Assembly (NCBI GenBank): GCA_965223735.1
Contig: OZ245010.1
Coordinates: forward strand, 620,001-684,000
From: CAYFZO01 sp965223735
GTDB taxonomy: Bacteria > Pseudomonadota > Gammaproteobacteria > Poriferisulfidales > Oxydemutatoraceae
Direction: 5' to 3'
DNA: 64,000 nucleotides
In this document: one piece after another, positions 1 through 9,661 of the stretch
How positions within the stretch are numbered: the stretch's first letter is position 1
How the letters are laid out: every line of letters begins with the position of its first letter
Notes under the pieces: model-generated
The model's input: only the letters and a program-made list of their open reading frames with translations
Told to the model about the DNA's origin: nothing
Databases searched by the model: none
Translations under genes and position numbers: made by a program

Positions 1-1456
<1,456 letters not shown>

Positions 1457-1603
1457 ATAAAGGTTCGCGGCTTGCGCCGCAAAAGGGTTAACGTAAAGGT
1501 TCAAACCCGGGCTTTAACGCCTTTGTTTGACACTTACGCCAGAATTCGGCGATGCCGACTTCCGCGCAAGCGCCCGCACAAATCATCTTGATTTCCGGAT
1601 TTT

Positions 1604-1634
1604 CAAAAAACAGCGCCGGGTAATCTCCGGCGCG
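1604..1634 (-). terminator. Rho-independent terminator between the dead methyltransferase gene and 16S
   Basis: On the minus strand a 7-bp GC stem (GCGCCGG at 1627-1633 pairing with CCGGCGC at 1613-1619) with a 7-nt loop is followed by a TGTTTTTT tract at about 1605-1612. It would end transcription coming from the methyltransferase pseudogene before the rRNA leader. Confidence 0.7.
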
Positions 1635-1641
1635 AAAGGGG

Positions 1642-1669
1642 ATTATACGGAAATTGGGGGATGGCGCAA
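1642..1669 (-). promoter_or_regulatory. Possible promoter upstream of the 16S gene
   Basis: Minus-strand TTGCGC (1664-1669) and a perfect TATAAT (1642-1647) are separated by 16 bp. It points toward the rRNA gene, but the terminator at 1604-1634 lies downstream of it, so it would drive rRNA only if the stem is read through, for example under rRNA antitermination. A weaker pair, TTGCGC and AATTCT with 17 bp spacing, lies further downstream within 1530-1590. No clear UP element or boxA was identified in the rest of 1457-1720. Confidence 0.3.
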
Positions 1670-1720
1670 TGGGCTGTATGAGCCCACCGCATAATGGGGC
1701 GAGTGCCGGGGCACCGCCAC

Positions 1721-2599
1721 TCACGGGTTCAGCAACACAAAATGCCCCACCTGCCACGAAAGAGCGTCCTTACTCATGTGTTCAAAGCAACTGGCGTTTT
1801 TAACCGCATCCAACAACTCTTCCCAGTTATCCGAGCGTTCTGGCGTGACGGAAAGGATTTCAAACCCCGAACTCTTGAATAGCTCCGCATACTCGTGGTG
1901 GCGCAGACGGTTCTGGTAATTTCTTGGCGTAGAGAAGAAACGCCATCCAGATTCAGAATAGTGCAAGAAGTTATAGATATTAATCCGGGTGTCGGAATAA
2001 CTGTAATGGTCCTTGTAGTCAATAATGAAACTCGCCACACCGCCTTTTATCACGATTCTCTTCAACTCACGCATAATTCGGAATATGTCGCCGGCCGGTA
2101 TGTGCTCAAGAGTGCTGGTGCTAATCACCACGTCAAATGAATTGTCGGGTAAGGAGGTGGCACACAGGTCGCAAGGCGCAGTGTAAGTGATACCAAACTC
2201 CGCCAATTCCTCCCTGAACCGATGGGTAAAACGCGAAAGCGGTTTCGTCTCCCCGTAACCCCCTTTCAGTAACTTCGAGTTTTACTGGTCAACGATATAA
2301 TTCAGGTAAATTGGTTTGACGTGGACTTCCACATCCACGACGGTCTGTTCTTTCACTCCACACGCGGCAAGATATAAATTGCTTAAAAGGTCCCGCCCCG
2401 CCCCGAACTCCAACAATCACAAGTCCTGTCGCGGAAAAAATTCCTCGATGAACTTCAGATGCGTGTCATACAGACCGGTCAGACTGTCGTCAATTTTCCT
2501 GAAACCGCGATATGTGATTCTTTCGGAAATGGCCTCGTGAACAAATTTTGGAAGATACCGAAGACATTGATGCAGGAGTGCTTTGAGCTGATATGGCAT
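1721..2599 (-). pseudogene. SAM-dependent methyltransferase (type 11-like), two in-frame stops
   Basis: One continuous reading frame of about 292 codons, starting with MPYQLKALLHQ, is interrupted by TGA at 2417-2419 and TAA near 2284. Read through the stops, it gives a class I SAM methyltransferase: motif I LEFGAGRD follows directly after the TGA, and the later motif NSFDVVISTSTLEHIPAG is followed by a C-terminal part ending GHFVLLNP. The two stops separate motif I from both flanks, so no functional enzyme can be made. The substrate cannot be inferred. It lies next to the 16S gene on the same strand and is followed by its own terminator. Confidence 0.8.
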
Positions 2600-2629
2600 A
2601 TCGGGAGTCGGGGTATGGCCGCGCCAAAA

Positions 2630-3013
2630 TCAGTCATATTTAATATAGGCAAACCGCTGATCCGAAGGGGTCCCCTCAAGAGCTCCGCCAGCCTTGCCGG
2701 GTTGCCACTGAACCACTTCCTCGATCTTTTTCGCAAGCTCAAAATCCTTGTTGGTCACGCCCTTTGCCGCGTGATTCATCAGTTTGACGATCACAAACGC
2801 ATACGACACCGTCAAGTCCGGGTGGTGAAACGCCGCCTCGGACAAATGCCCGACCGCGTTGATCACCATCAAAGTGCCCTTCCAACTGTGGGTTTTGTAC
2901 TTGCGCCGGATCCAACCGCCCTCGTAATACCAGTGCGGCAACTCCTCTTTCAGGCGCTCTTCAATCGCCTCCTCGGAATAGACTTCCTCCGCTTTGATCT
3001 CCCGCCAAGCCAT
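2630..3013 (-). CDS. phhB: Pterin-4a-carbinolamine dehydratase family protein
   Basis: This 127-residue protein belongs to the PCD/DCoH family, which dehydrates 4a-hydroxytetrahydrobiopterin during pterin recycling. The family motif is seen as VGHLSEAAFHHPDLTVSYAFV with the paired histidines, followed by a later K/N-rich segment GVTNKDFELAKKIEEVV. I chose ATG 3013 rather than ATG 3019 because GGGAGG then lies 6 nt upstream; for 3019 it abuts the start codon. No phenylalanine hydroxylase gene is in the window, so the role could instead be in molybdopterin or other pterin metabolism. That is of interest beside the molybdenum formate dehydrogenase, but the link is inference. Confidence 0.85.
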   Translation of the reverse strand: MAWREIKAEEVYSEEAIEERLKEELPHWYYEGGWIRRKYKTHSWKGTLMVINAVGHLSEAAFHHPDLTVSYAFVIVKLMNHAAKGVTNKDFELAKKIEEVVQWQPGKAGGALEGTPSDQRFAYIKYD

Positions 3014-3293
3014 CGGCATCCCTCCCTGCTGTTGAAAGACAAATGACCAGCCTTAACAACCGGCCTCCCAATAACCCGTTATTATCACACTTTTTACCTG
3101 AAAATGGTAAACGACTTTTCAGTCATGGAAACCTATCAGCGAGTCCGGCTGCCAAAGCGCGAACTCAACCGCTTTTGCTTTTCTCGTCAGTCTTTTCTCC
3201 AATCGATCTCGTCCATGCAGCGACAAGAATCCAACACGGCAGTGATATAATTTTCCACGATAAAGACTGGCAACTGCACTGTCATCAGCACCC

Positions 3294-4970
3294 ATGAATG
3301 CCCGCGTCCGGACCCGCTCCGCAAAAAAAGGTCGCCCCAAAGGGCGAAGCACCGATCCCGAAGCCCTGTCAGACGTACGCGCCCTGCTTAGCGACGCACC
3401 GCGCCGCCGCGATCTGCTGCTTGAATTCCTGCACCTGATCCAGGACAAATACAGTTGTATCGCGGCAGCGCATATCGTCGCCCTCGCACAGGAGTTGAAA
3501 CTCGCACCCGCGGAAATCTACGAAGTCGCCACTTTCTATCACCACTTCGACGTCGTCAGGGAAGGCGAACATCCCCCCCCGCCGCTGACGGTGCGCGTGT
3601 GCGACTCGATCACTTGCGAAATGTTCGACGCTGAGGCTTTGATCTCAGGCCTGGAATCAAACTGCGACAAAAGCCGGGTGCGCGTCCAGCGCGTCCCCTG
3701 CGTCGGGCGCTGCGATTCGGCGCCGGTCGCTGTTGTCGGCACCCACCCGATCACCCGCGCCGATCCGGAAAAAGTGCTGCGGGCGGTCGAGGCGAACGAT
3801 CGACACGCCCCGCAAACCGCGCACATCCGCTACAACGAGTATTGCGACAACAGCGGCTATGCCCTGCTGCGCGATCTCGCCGCGGGCAAACGCGACGCCG
3901 AAAGCGTGATCAAAACGCTTGAGGATTCCAACCTGCGCGGCCTCGGCGGTGCCGGGTTCCCCGCGGGGCGCAAATGGCGCATCGTGCGCGAACAACCGGC
4001 GCCGCGCTGCATGGCGGTCAACATAGACGAAGGGGAACCGGGCACTTTCAAGGACCGTCATTATCTCGAACGCGATCCGCACCGCTTCCTCGAAGGCATG
4101 CTGGTCGCCGCCGCCGCCGTCGACACCGAGTCCGTCTATATTTACCTGCGCGATGAATACGCCGGCATCCGCTCGATGCTGGAAAGCGAATTGGCGGCAC
4201 TCGCGGCAGACCCGCCGACGGCACTGCCGCACATCGAGCTGCGCCGCGGCGCCGGCGCCTATATCTGCGGCGAGGAATCGGCGATGATCGAATCCATTGA
4301 AGGCAAACGCGGTATGCCGAGGCTGAGGCCGCCCTTTGTCGCGCAAGTCGGCGTGTTCGGCAGACCGACGCTGGAACACAATATGGAAACCCTCTACTGG
4401 GTGCGCGATCTCGTTGAAAAAGGCGCCGACTGGTTCACCTCGCACGGACGCAACGGCTGCAAAGGCCTGCGCTCTTTTTCCGTCAGCGGGCGCGTCAAGC
4501 GGCCAGGCGTGCATCTCGCGCCCGCCGGTATCACCGTGCACGAGTTGATCGCCGAATACTGCGGCGGTATGCAGGATGGCCACGAGTTTTACGGCTATTT
4601 CCCGGGCGGCGCCTCGGGCGGCATCCTGCCCGCCGCGATGGGCGACATTCCCCTCGACTTCGACACCTTGAATGAATACGGCTGCTTCATCGGCTCGGCA
4701 GCGATCATCATATTGTCCGACCAAGACCGCGCACGCGATATGGCGCTGCACGCGATGCGCTTCTTCTCCCACGAATCCTGCGGCAAATGCACGCCGTGCC
4801 GCATCGGCACCGCCAAATCGGTTACGCTGATGGAAAAACCGCATTGGGACATTGAACTGATGAACGAATTGTCAACGACCATGGCCGACGCTTCGATCTG
4901 CGGCCTCGGGCAGGCGGCGCCAAACCCCCTGCAATGCGTGATCAAATACTTCCCCCATGAGTTGAACTGA
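3294..4970 (+). CDS. fdhB: NAD-dependent formate dehydrogenase, fused NuoE-NuoF-like beta subunit
   Basis: This 558-residue diaphorase subunit passes electrons from formate oxidation to NAD+. Residues 1-150 are a NuoE-like thioredoxin-fold domain whose [2Fe-2S] ligands are C103, C108, C136 and C140. The remainder is NuoF-like, with the FMN/NADH glycine-rich motif GLGGAGFPAG at 216-225, a GAYICGEESA motif at 321-330, and a [4Fe-4S] set C496, C499, C502 and C536. Such NuoE-NuoF fusions are known from cytosolic formate dehydrogenases such as the FDH1 type of Methylobacterium. It lies 7 bp upstream of the alpha-subunit gene, clearly one operon. A TATAAT at 3246-3251 may be its -10 element, but no good -35 is seen. 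No strong Shine-Dalgarno confirms the start. Confidence 0.9.
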   Translation: MNARVRTRSAKKGRPKGRSTDPEALSDVRALLSDAPRRRDLLLEFLHLIQDKYSCIAAAHIVALAQELKLAPAEIYEVATFYHHFDVVREGEHPPPPLTVRVCDSITCEMFDAEALISGLESNCDKSRVRVQRVPCVGRCDSAPVAVVGTHPITRADPEKVLRAVEANDRHAPQTAHIRYNEYCDNSGYALLRDLAAGKRDAESVIKTLEDSNLRGLGGAGFPAGRKWRIVREQPAPRCMAVNIDEGEPGTFKDRHYLERDPHRFLEGMLVAAAAVDTESVYIYLRDEYAGIRSMLESELAALAADPPTALPHIELRRGAGAYICGEESAMIESIEGKRGMPRLRPPFVAQVGVFGRPTLEHNMETLYWVRDLVEKGADWFTSHGRNGCKGLRSFSVSGRVKRPGVHLAPAGITVHELIAEYCGGMQDGHEFYGYFPGGASGGILPAAMGDIPLDFDTLNEYGCFIGSAAIIILSDQDRARDMALHAMRFFSHESCGKCTPCRIGTAKSVTLMEKPHWDIELMNELSTTMADASICGLGQAAPNPLQCVIKYFPHELN

Positions 4971-4977
4971 ACACGCC

Positions 4978-7734
4978 ATGGCCGCCAATCCGGATCATCC
5001 TGCGCCGATGCAAACCATCGAATTCAGCGTTGACGGCAGAACCATCGCCGCACGCGAAGGCGAAACTATCCTGAATGCGACCAGGCGCCACGGCTGCGCG
5101 ATCCCCCACTTGTGCTACACGGACGGGATGCGTCCCGACGGCAATTGCCGTGTGTGCATGGTCGAGATCGAAGGCGAACGCACATTGCAACCGGCGTGCG
5201 TACGCAAAGCCGCCCCCGGCATGAAAGTCACCCTGAACAGCGCGCGCGTGTTGCACTCGCAGAAGATGGTGCTGGAACTGCTGCAATCCGACATGCCGGA
5301 AAGCGAATACACGCTGCACAATGAACTCGATTACTGGTCGCGCAAACTCGGGCTCGGCCCGCCGCGCTTTGCACCCCGGCGCCCGCCCGCCGCCGACCTT
5401 TCCCACCCCGGCATCGCGGTCAATCTCGACGCCTGCATACAGTGCACCCGCTGCGTGCGCGCGTGCCGCGAAGAACAGAACAACGACGTCATCGGCTATG
5501 CGCATCGCGGCGCACACTCGCTGATCGTGTTCGACCTCGACGACCCAATGGGCGACAGCAGCTGCGTCGGCTGCGGCGAATGTGTGCAGGCCTGCCCGAC
5601 CGGTGCGCTGATGCCGACGACGCACGCCGGACTTGTAAAAGCCGACCGGCGGGTGGAGTCAGTCTGCCCCTACTGCGGCGTCGGCTGTCTGCTGACCTAC
5701 CACGTCAAAGACGAAAAGATCACGCACGTCGAAGGCCGCGACGGGCCGTCCAACCATGGCCGCCTGTGTGTAAAAGGGCGCTACGGCTTTGACTATATCT
5801 ATAACAGCGAGCGCCTGACAACGCCTCTGATCCGCGTTGAGGGCACCACCAAAATCGCGGAGATTGAAAACCTCGGCGACTGCGACATCGCCGCGATGTT
5901 CCGCGAAGCGACCTGGGAGGAAGCGCTCGCCGCCGCCGCCGACGGCCTGAAGGCGATCAGGCAGGACCACGGACCGGCCGGCCTCGCCGGCTTCGGCTCC
6001 GCCAAGGGCTCCAACGAGGAGGCCTATCTGTTCCAGAAACTCGTGCGCGTCGGCTTCGGCAACAACAACGTCGATCACTGCACACGGCTGTGTCACGCCT
6101 CGTCGGTCGCCGCGTTGCTTGAAGGCATCGGCTCGGGCGCGGTCTCGAACCAGGTTGCCGACGTGGATGAGGCCGACGTCATCGTCGTCATCGGCGCGAA
6201 CCCGACCGTCAACCACCCCGTCGCGGCGACCTTCATCAAAAATGCCGCGCGTGCCGGCAAGACGCTGATCGTCATCGACCCGCGGCGCACCGAACTTGCG
6301 CGCCACGCCGACTATTTCCTGCAATTCAAGCCCGACACCGACGTCGCATTACTGAACGCGATCATGCACTCGATCATCCGGCAAGACCTCACTGACAGAT
6401 TCTTTATAGAAAACCGCACCGAAGGATTTGAGCAACTGCGGCGGAACCTCGAAGACTTCAGCCCCGAAAGCGTCGAACGCCTGTGCGGAATTGACGCGGC
6501 AACCATTCACAAGGTCGCCAACCTGTATGCCTCATCAAAGGCGTCGATCATTTTCTGGGGCATGGGCATTTCGCAACATATTCACGGCACCGACAACGCC
6601 AGGTGCCTGATCGCGATGTCGATGATGACCGGACAGATCGGCCGCACCGGCACCGGACTGCATCCACTGCGCGGCCAGAACAACGTACAGGGCGCTTCCG
6701 ACGTGGGGCTGATCCCGATGATGTTTCCCGACTACCAGCGCGTTGACGACGACGATGCACGTGCGCGCTTTGAGAAGTTGTGGAACTTCACGCTCGATCC
6801 GAAACCGGGACTGACCGTCGTCGAAATCATGCACGCGGTCGCCGACGGGCAGATCAAGGGCATGTACATTGTGGGCGAAAACCCCGCGATGTCGGACCCC
6901 AACCTGTCGCACGCACGCGCGGCGCTCGCCAAACTCGAACACCTGATCGTTCAAGACATTTTCCTGACCGAAACCGCGCTGTTTGCCGACGTTGTCCTGC
7001 CGGCTTCGGCGTTTCCCGAGAAAACCGGCACCTTCACGAACACCGACCGGCGGGTGCAACTCGGACGCCGGGCGGTTGACCCTCCAGGGCAGGCAAAGCA
7101 GGACTGGTGGATTATTCAGGAGATCGCGAAACGCATCGGGCTGGACTGGCGTTATCACGACGTCCCTGAAGTGTTTGACGAGATGCGCCGCGGCATGGAC
7201 AGCATCGCGGGCATCACCTGGGAACGCCTCGAGAGGGAACATTCGGTCACTTACCCCTGCCCCGAAGAGGACGACCCCGGACAACCCGTGATCTTCACCG
7301 AGCAGTTCCCGACGGCGAATGGGCGCGGAAAATTCGTGCCCGCACGATTGACTAACGCCGATGAACTGCCCGACATCGATTACCCCTACATCTTTATCAC
7401 CGGACGGCAACTCGAACATTGGCATACGGGTGCGATGACCCGGCGCGCGTCCGTGCTCGACGCCATCGAACCCGTGCCCGTCGCTTCAATCCACCCGGAT
7501 GACCTGGCAAAGATCAAGGTGCAGCCCGGCAACATGGTCAGACTGTCCTCGCGGCGCGGCGTAATTGAATGCCATGCCCGCAGCGACGACGGCCTGATCC
7601 CAGGGCAGGTATTCATGCCATTCTGCTATCACGAGGCGGCCGCCAACCTGCTGACCAACGAGGCGCTCGACCCGTACGGCAAAATCCCGGAATTCAAGTT
7701 CTGCGCGCTGAAAATAGAGGCGGCGGTGCATTGA
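4978..7734 (+). CDS. fdhA: NAD-dependent formate dehydrogenase, molybdopterin alpha subunit
   Basis: This 918-residue catalytic subunit oxidises formate to CO2. In order it has an N-terminal [2Fe-2S] domain (C46, C57, C60, C74), two ferredoxin-type [4Fe-4S] sets (C153/156/159/163 and C196/199/202/206), and the bis-MGD domain opened by CPYCGVGC with C230, C233, C237 and C264. The active-site pair is C372-H373 in DHCTRLCHASS, so it is a cysteine and not a selenocysteine enzyme. The C-terminal MopB-binding domain includes GRQLEHWHTGAMTRR. The NuoG-type His/Cys cluster motif expected around residues 95-120 is missing (ELLQSDMPESEYTLHN has no cysteine). Chaperone genes fdhD and fdhE are not in the window. 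Confidence 0.93.
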   Translation: MAANPDHPAPMQTIEFSVDGRTIAAREGETILNATRRHGCAIPHLCYTDGMRPDGNCRVCMVEIEGERTLQPACVRKAAPGMKVTLNSARVLHSQKMVLELLQSDMPESEYTLHNELDYWSRKLGLGPPRFAPRRPPAADLSHPGIAVNLDACIQCTRCVRACREEQNNDVIGYAHRGAHSLIVFDLDDPMGDSSCVGCGECVQACPTGALMPTTHAGLVKADRRVESVCPYCGVGCLLTYHVKDEKITHVEGRDGPSNHGRLCVKGRYGFDYIYNSERLTTPLIRVEGTTKIAEIENLGDCDIAAMFREATWEEALAAAADGLKAIRQDHGPAGLAGFGSAKGSNEEAYLFQKLVRVGFGNNNVDHCTRLCHASSVAALLEGIGSGAVSNQVADVDEADVIVVIGANPTVNHPVAATFIKNAARAGKTLIVIDPRRTELARHADYFLQFKPDTDVALLNAIMHSIIRQDLTDRFFIENRTEGFEQLRRNLEDFSPESVERLCGIDAATIHKVANLYASSKASIIFWGMGISQHIHGTDNARCLIAMSMMTGQIGRTGTGLHPLRGQNNVQGASDVGLIPMMFPDYQRVDDDDARARFEKLWNFTLDPKPGLTVVEIMHAVADGQIKGMYIVGENPAMSDPNLSHARAALAKLEHLIVQDIFLTETALFADVVLPASAFPEKTGTFTNTDRRVQLGRRAVDPPGQAKQDWWIIQEIAKRIGLDWRYHDVPEVFDEMRRGMDSIAGITWERLEREHSVTYPCPEEDDPGQPVIFTEQFPTANGRGKFVPARLTNADELPDIDYPYIFITGRQLEHWHTGAMTRRASVLDAIEPVPVASIHPDDLAKIKVQPGNMVRLSSRRGVIECHARSDDGLIPGQVFMPFCYHEAAANLLTNEALDPYGKIPEFKFCALKIEAAVH

Positions 7735-7822
7735 ACGCAAACCGCTTCCCTCAAAAGCCCGCCGCGACGCCCGGCCTGCTGTTAGAATACGCCCGCTTTG
7801 ATGGCTCCCTGCCGGGAACACG

Positions 7823-8155
7823 ATGAACAGAACGCTCTACAAAGTCACTTTCATAGATCAAGATGAAGCGTACGAGCTTTATGCCGGAAAGGTCTATCAA
7901 GCTGACCTCTTCGGCTTCATTGCGATCGAGGAGATAAGCTTCAATCGGAACGACTCGCTGGTGGTTGACCCGTCGGAAGAACGCCTGAAACACGAGTTCC
8001 GGGACGTAAAGCGCCTCTTCGTCCCAATGCACTCGATCATCCGCATTGAAGAAGTCGAGAAAACAGGCGCTGCTAAAATCACCGCCATCAGCGACAAGGT
8101 CGCAAAACTGCACCACCCGATCTATACGAAGAAGGATACGAACAAGGCCAAGTGA
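7823..8155 (+). CDS. DUF1820 family protein
   Basis: This 110-residue protein matches the small proteobacterial DUF1820 family: MNRTLYKVTFIDQDEAYELYA at the N-terminus, then YQADLFGFIAIEEISFN and the conserved VVDPSEERLKHEF followed by VKRLFVPMHSIIRIEEV. No signal peptide or membrane segment is visible, so it should be cytoplasmic. The function of the family is not established. It lies 88 bp downstream of the formate dehydrogenase genes; a GGGAA sequence just before the ATG may serve as ribosome binding site. A TAGAAT box at about 7784 could give it its own promoter. Confidence 0.85.
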   Translation: MNRTLYKVTFIDQDEAYELYAGKVYQADLFGFIAIEEISFNRNDSLVVDPSEERLKHEFRDVKRLFVPMHSIIRIEEVEKTGAAKITAISDKVAKLHHPIYTKKDTNKAK

Positions 8156-8184
8156 AGTGCTTGCGTGGAACAACAGGCAGGCAA

Positions 8185-8261
8185 GGACGTCCGCCCTGGG
8201 TGAGCCGTCAAAGACGGCGAACGGACGAACAGGAAGTTCGTCCTTGAGGTTGTTGAAACCT
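8185..8261 (+). other. Run of small hairpins between DUF1820 and tRNA-Ser
   Basis: Three consecutive stems are visible: GCCGTC/GACGGC (8204-8209 with 8213-8218), an 8-bp GGACGAAC/GTTCGTCC with a 5-nt loop (8223-8243), and AGGTT/AACCT (8247-8261). GTCCG at 8189-8193 can pair with CGGAC at 8222-8226, which would compete with the second stem. No T-run follows, so these are not ordinary terminators. They could be an RNA leader, tRNA-precursor structure or a repeat element. Confidence 0.4.
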
Positions 8262-8306
8262 TGAACGTATCGCCATGGACGGCATGCACTCAGTCGTTGA
8301 AAACCC

Positions 8307-8397
8307 GGAGAGATGGCCGAGCGGTCGAAGGCGCACGCTTGGAAAGCGTGTATACGGTTCTCCCGTATCGAGGGTTCGAATCCCTCTCTCTCCGCCA
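8307..8397 (+). tRNA. tRNA-Ser (anticodon GGA)
   Basis: This 91-nt gene folds as a class II tRNA: acceptor arms GGAGAGA and TCTCTCC, D-arm GGCCGAGCGGT, anticodon stem CACGC/GCGTG with loop TTGGAAA (anticodon GGA), a long variable arm, T-arm GGGTTCGAATCCC, discriminator G and an encoded CCA. The long variable arm and anticodon identify serine. Confidence 0.97.
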
Positions 8398-8477
8398 GAC
8401 CCGATGATGTGGCATTTGACGATCTAATCACACCCTCTGCCGGAACCGATTGCGGTGAATCGTAGGCTTCCCCATTT

Positions 8478-9326
8478 TTAGGACAATTGTAAAGTAGAGT
8501 TTTCGGCATGTTGGTTTGTATAGGCACAAGGCGGCACGCCGCCCGGTGCGTCATGCGGCCGCTGTTCGTTGTAACTAACCACCCGGCGGCTGGTGATCTC
8601 TCTGACTTGCTCAAGATTCCTGAACAAATGCAGATCCAGAACTTCATTACGATAGGTGCGGTTGAAGCGTTCAATGTAGGCATTCTGATTGGGCTTGCCG
8701 GGCTGGATGTATTGAATGTGCAGACGATGCTTTTTACACCAGGTTGCAAAGTCACAACTCAAAAATTCCGGCCCGTTATCGACCCGAAGGGTTGCCGGTA
8801 AACCCACCTGCTCCTTGAGACGTTCAAACAGCCGGATCAGGCGCGGTGCGCGCAATGATGTGTCAATCTCGATAGCCAGTGCCTGACGGTTGAAGTCGTC
8901 GATCACATTGAGAGTGTGGAAGCGGCTGCCGTGGTGCAAGGCGTCGCTCATAAAGTCAGCAGACCCTGTTTGATTGGGGCGGTTGGGTACCGTTAACGGT
9001 TGCGCCACCCGTTGCGGCAAACGCCGCTTGACCGGACGCGGCTGATTAAGCCGCATTGCGCAATACACCCGATACACCCGTTTGTGGTTCCAGCCATGGC
9101 CTTGCCGCTTGAAATGCTGGCAGCACTTCCAAAACCCCCACCGGGGATGCGTCGCAATCACCCCGGCGAGCGCCCTGGCCACCTCGTGATCCCGCCGAAC
9201 CCGATCACTGTGCTCACGGTAATACAGCGACCGCGGCAAATTCACACAGTCGCAACTGCGGACCACTGGCAATTGATGTTTGATGTGCATCTCTTTCGCC
9301 GCCTGTCGCTTCTCAGACGGCTTCAA
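8478..9326 (-). CDS. IS3-family transposase OrfB, DDE integrase domain
   Basis: This 282-residue transposase has an N-terminal HTH_21-like region (GFWKCCQHFKRQGHGWNHKRVYR) and an rve catalytic core. The DDE triad is visible as D in SADFMSDAL, D in LRVDNGPEF and E in NAYIERFNRTYRNE. It begins with TTG and overlaps the end of orfA by 4 nt in the -1 frame. A minus-strand A7G tract at 9329-9336 in the overlap is a typical site for -1 ribosomal frameshifting, so the active product is probably the OrfAB fusion. It is intact in this copy. Confidence 0.9.
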   Translation of the reverse strand: MKPSEKRQAAKEMHIKHQLPVVRSCDCVNLPRSLYYREHSDRVRRDHEVARALAGVIATHPRWGFWKCCQHFKRQGHGWNHKRVYRVYCAMRLNQPRPVKRRLPQRVAQPLTVPNRPNQTGSADFMSDALHHGSRFHTLNVIDDFNRQALAIEIDTSLRAPRLIRLFERLKEQVGLPATLRVDNGPEFLSCDFATWCKKHRLHIQYIQPGKPNQNAYIERFNRTYRNEVLDLHLFRNLEQVREITSRRVVSYNEQRPHDAPGGVPPCAYTNQHAENSTLQLS

Positions 9327-9595
9327 AGCTTTTTTTCGATCAAATCCCTCATCGCCCGGTTCTCCAGCGACACATCCGCATACATGCGCTTGAGCTGGCT
9401 GATTTCAACTTCCATTTCCTTCATCCGCTTCAACTGGTTGACCCCCATGCCGCCGTATTTGGACTTCCAGTTGTAATACGTTGCTTCACTGATCGCGTAC
9501 TTTCTGCAGACCTCGCGGACCTGCACGCCGGCATCGGCCACCTTGAGAATGGAAATGATCTGGCTCTCCGTGTATTTTGACTTTTTCATGGCCAC
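9323..9595 (-). CDS. IS3-family transposase OrfA, helix-turn-helix
   Basis: This 90-residue protein starts MAMKKSKYTESQIISILK and carries the family helix-turn-helix (VREVCRKYAISEATYYNWKSKYGG), then a C-terminal leucine-zipper-like coiled coil (MEVEISQLKRMYADVSLENRAMRDLI) that mediates OrfA/OrfAB multimerisation. It binds the element's ends. The reading frame ends DLIEKKL-stop immediately after the A7G slippery tract. A GGAGGTGG sequence precedes the ATG. Confidence 0.9.
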   Translation of the reverse strand: MAMKKSKYTESQIISILKVADAGVQVREVCRKYAISEATYYNWKSKYGGMGVNQLKRMKEMEVEISQLKRMYADVSLENRAMRDLIEKKL

Positions 9596-9661
9596 CTCCT
9601 ATGGGGCATCTTGCCAGAAAACTCCAGTTTTGAACTGTCCGATTTATAGGGAAGCCTACGG

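Larger units (their letters stand above)
8461..9660 (-). mobile_element. IS3-family insertion sequence, full-length copy
   Basis: A 1.2-kb element with orfA and orfB on the minus strand is bounded by imperfect inverted repeats beginning CGTAGGCTTCCC (8461 inward) and the same sequence reading inward from 9660, with further matches (GGACAATTGT against GGACAGTTCA). No convincing target duplication is seen: flanks are GAAT on the left and GTAC on the right. The right end abuts the middle of an adenosine deaminase gene whose 5' part is absent, so an adjacent deletion probably followed insertion. A deleted second copy lies at 62910-63630. Confidence 0.88.

Noticed and set aside
3657..4844. 395-codon open frame on the minus strand opposite fdhB
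   Set aside because: It lies wholly opposite a conserved gene in high-GC DNA, has no recognisable domain, and is a shadow of fdhB codon bias.
7751..8755. 334-codon minus-strand frame spanning tRNA-Ser
   Set aside because: It contains the well-known false peptide AEREGFEPSI produced by translating a tRNA-Ser gene backwards, and overlaps DUF1820 and the IS.
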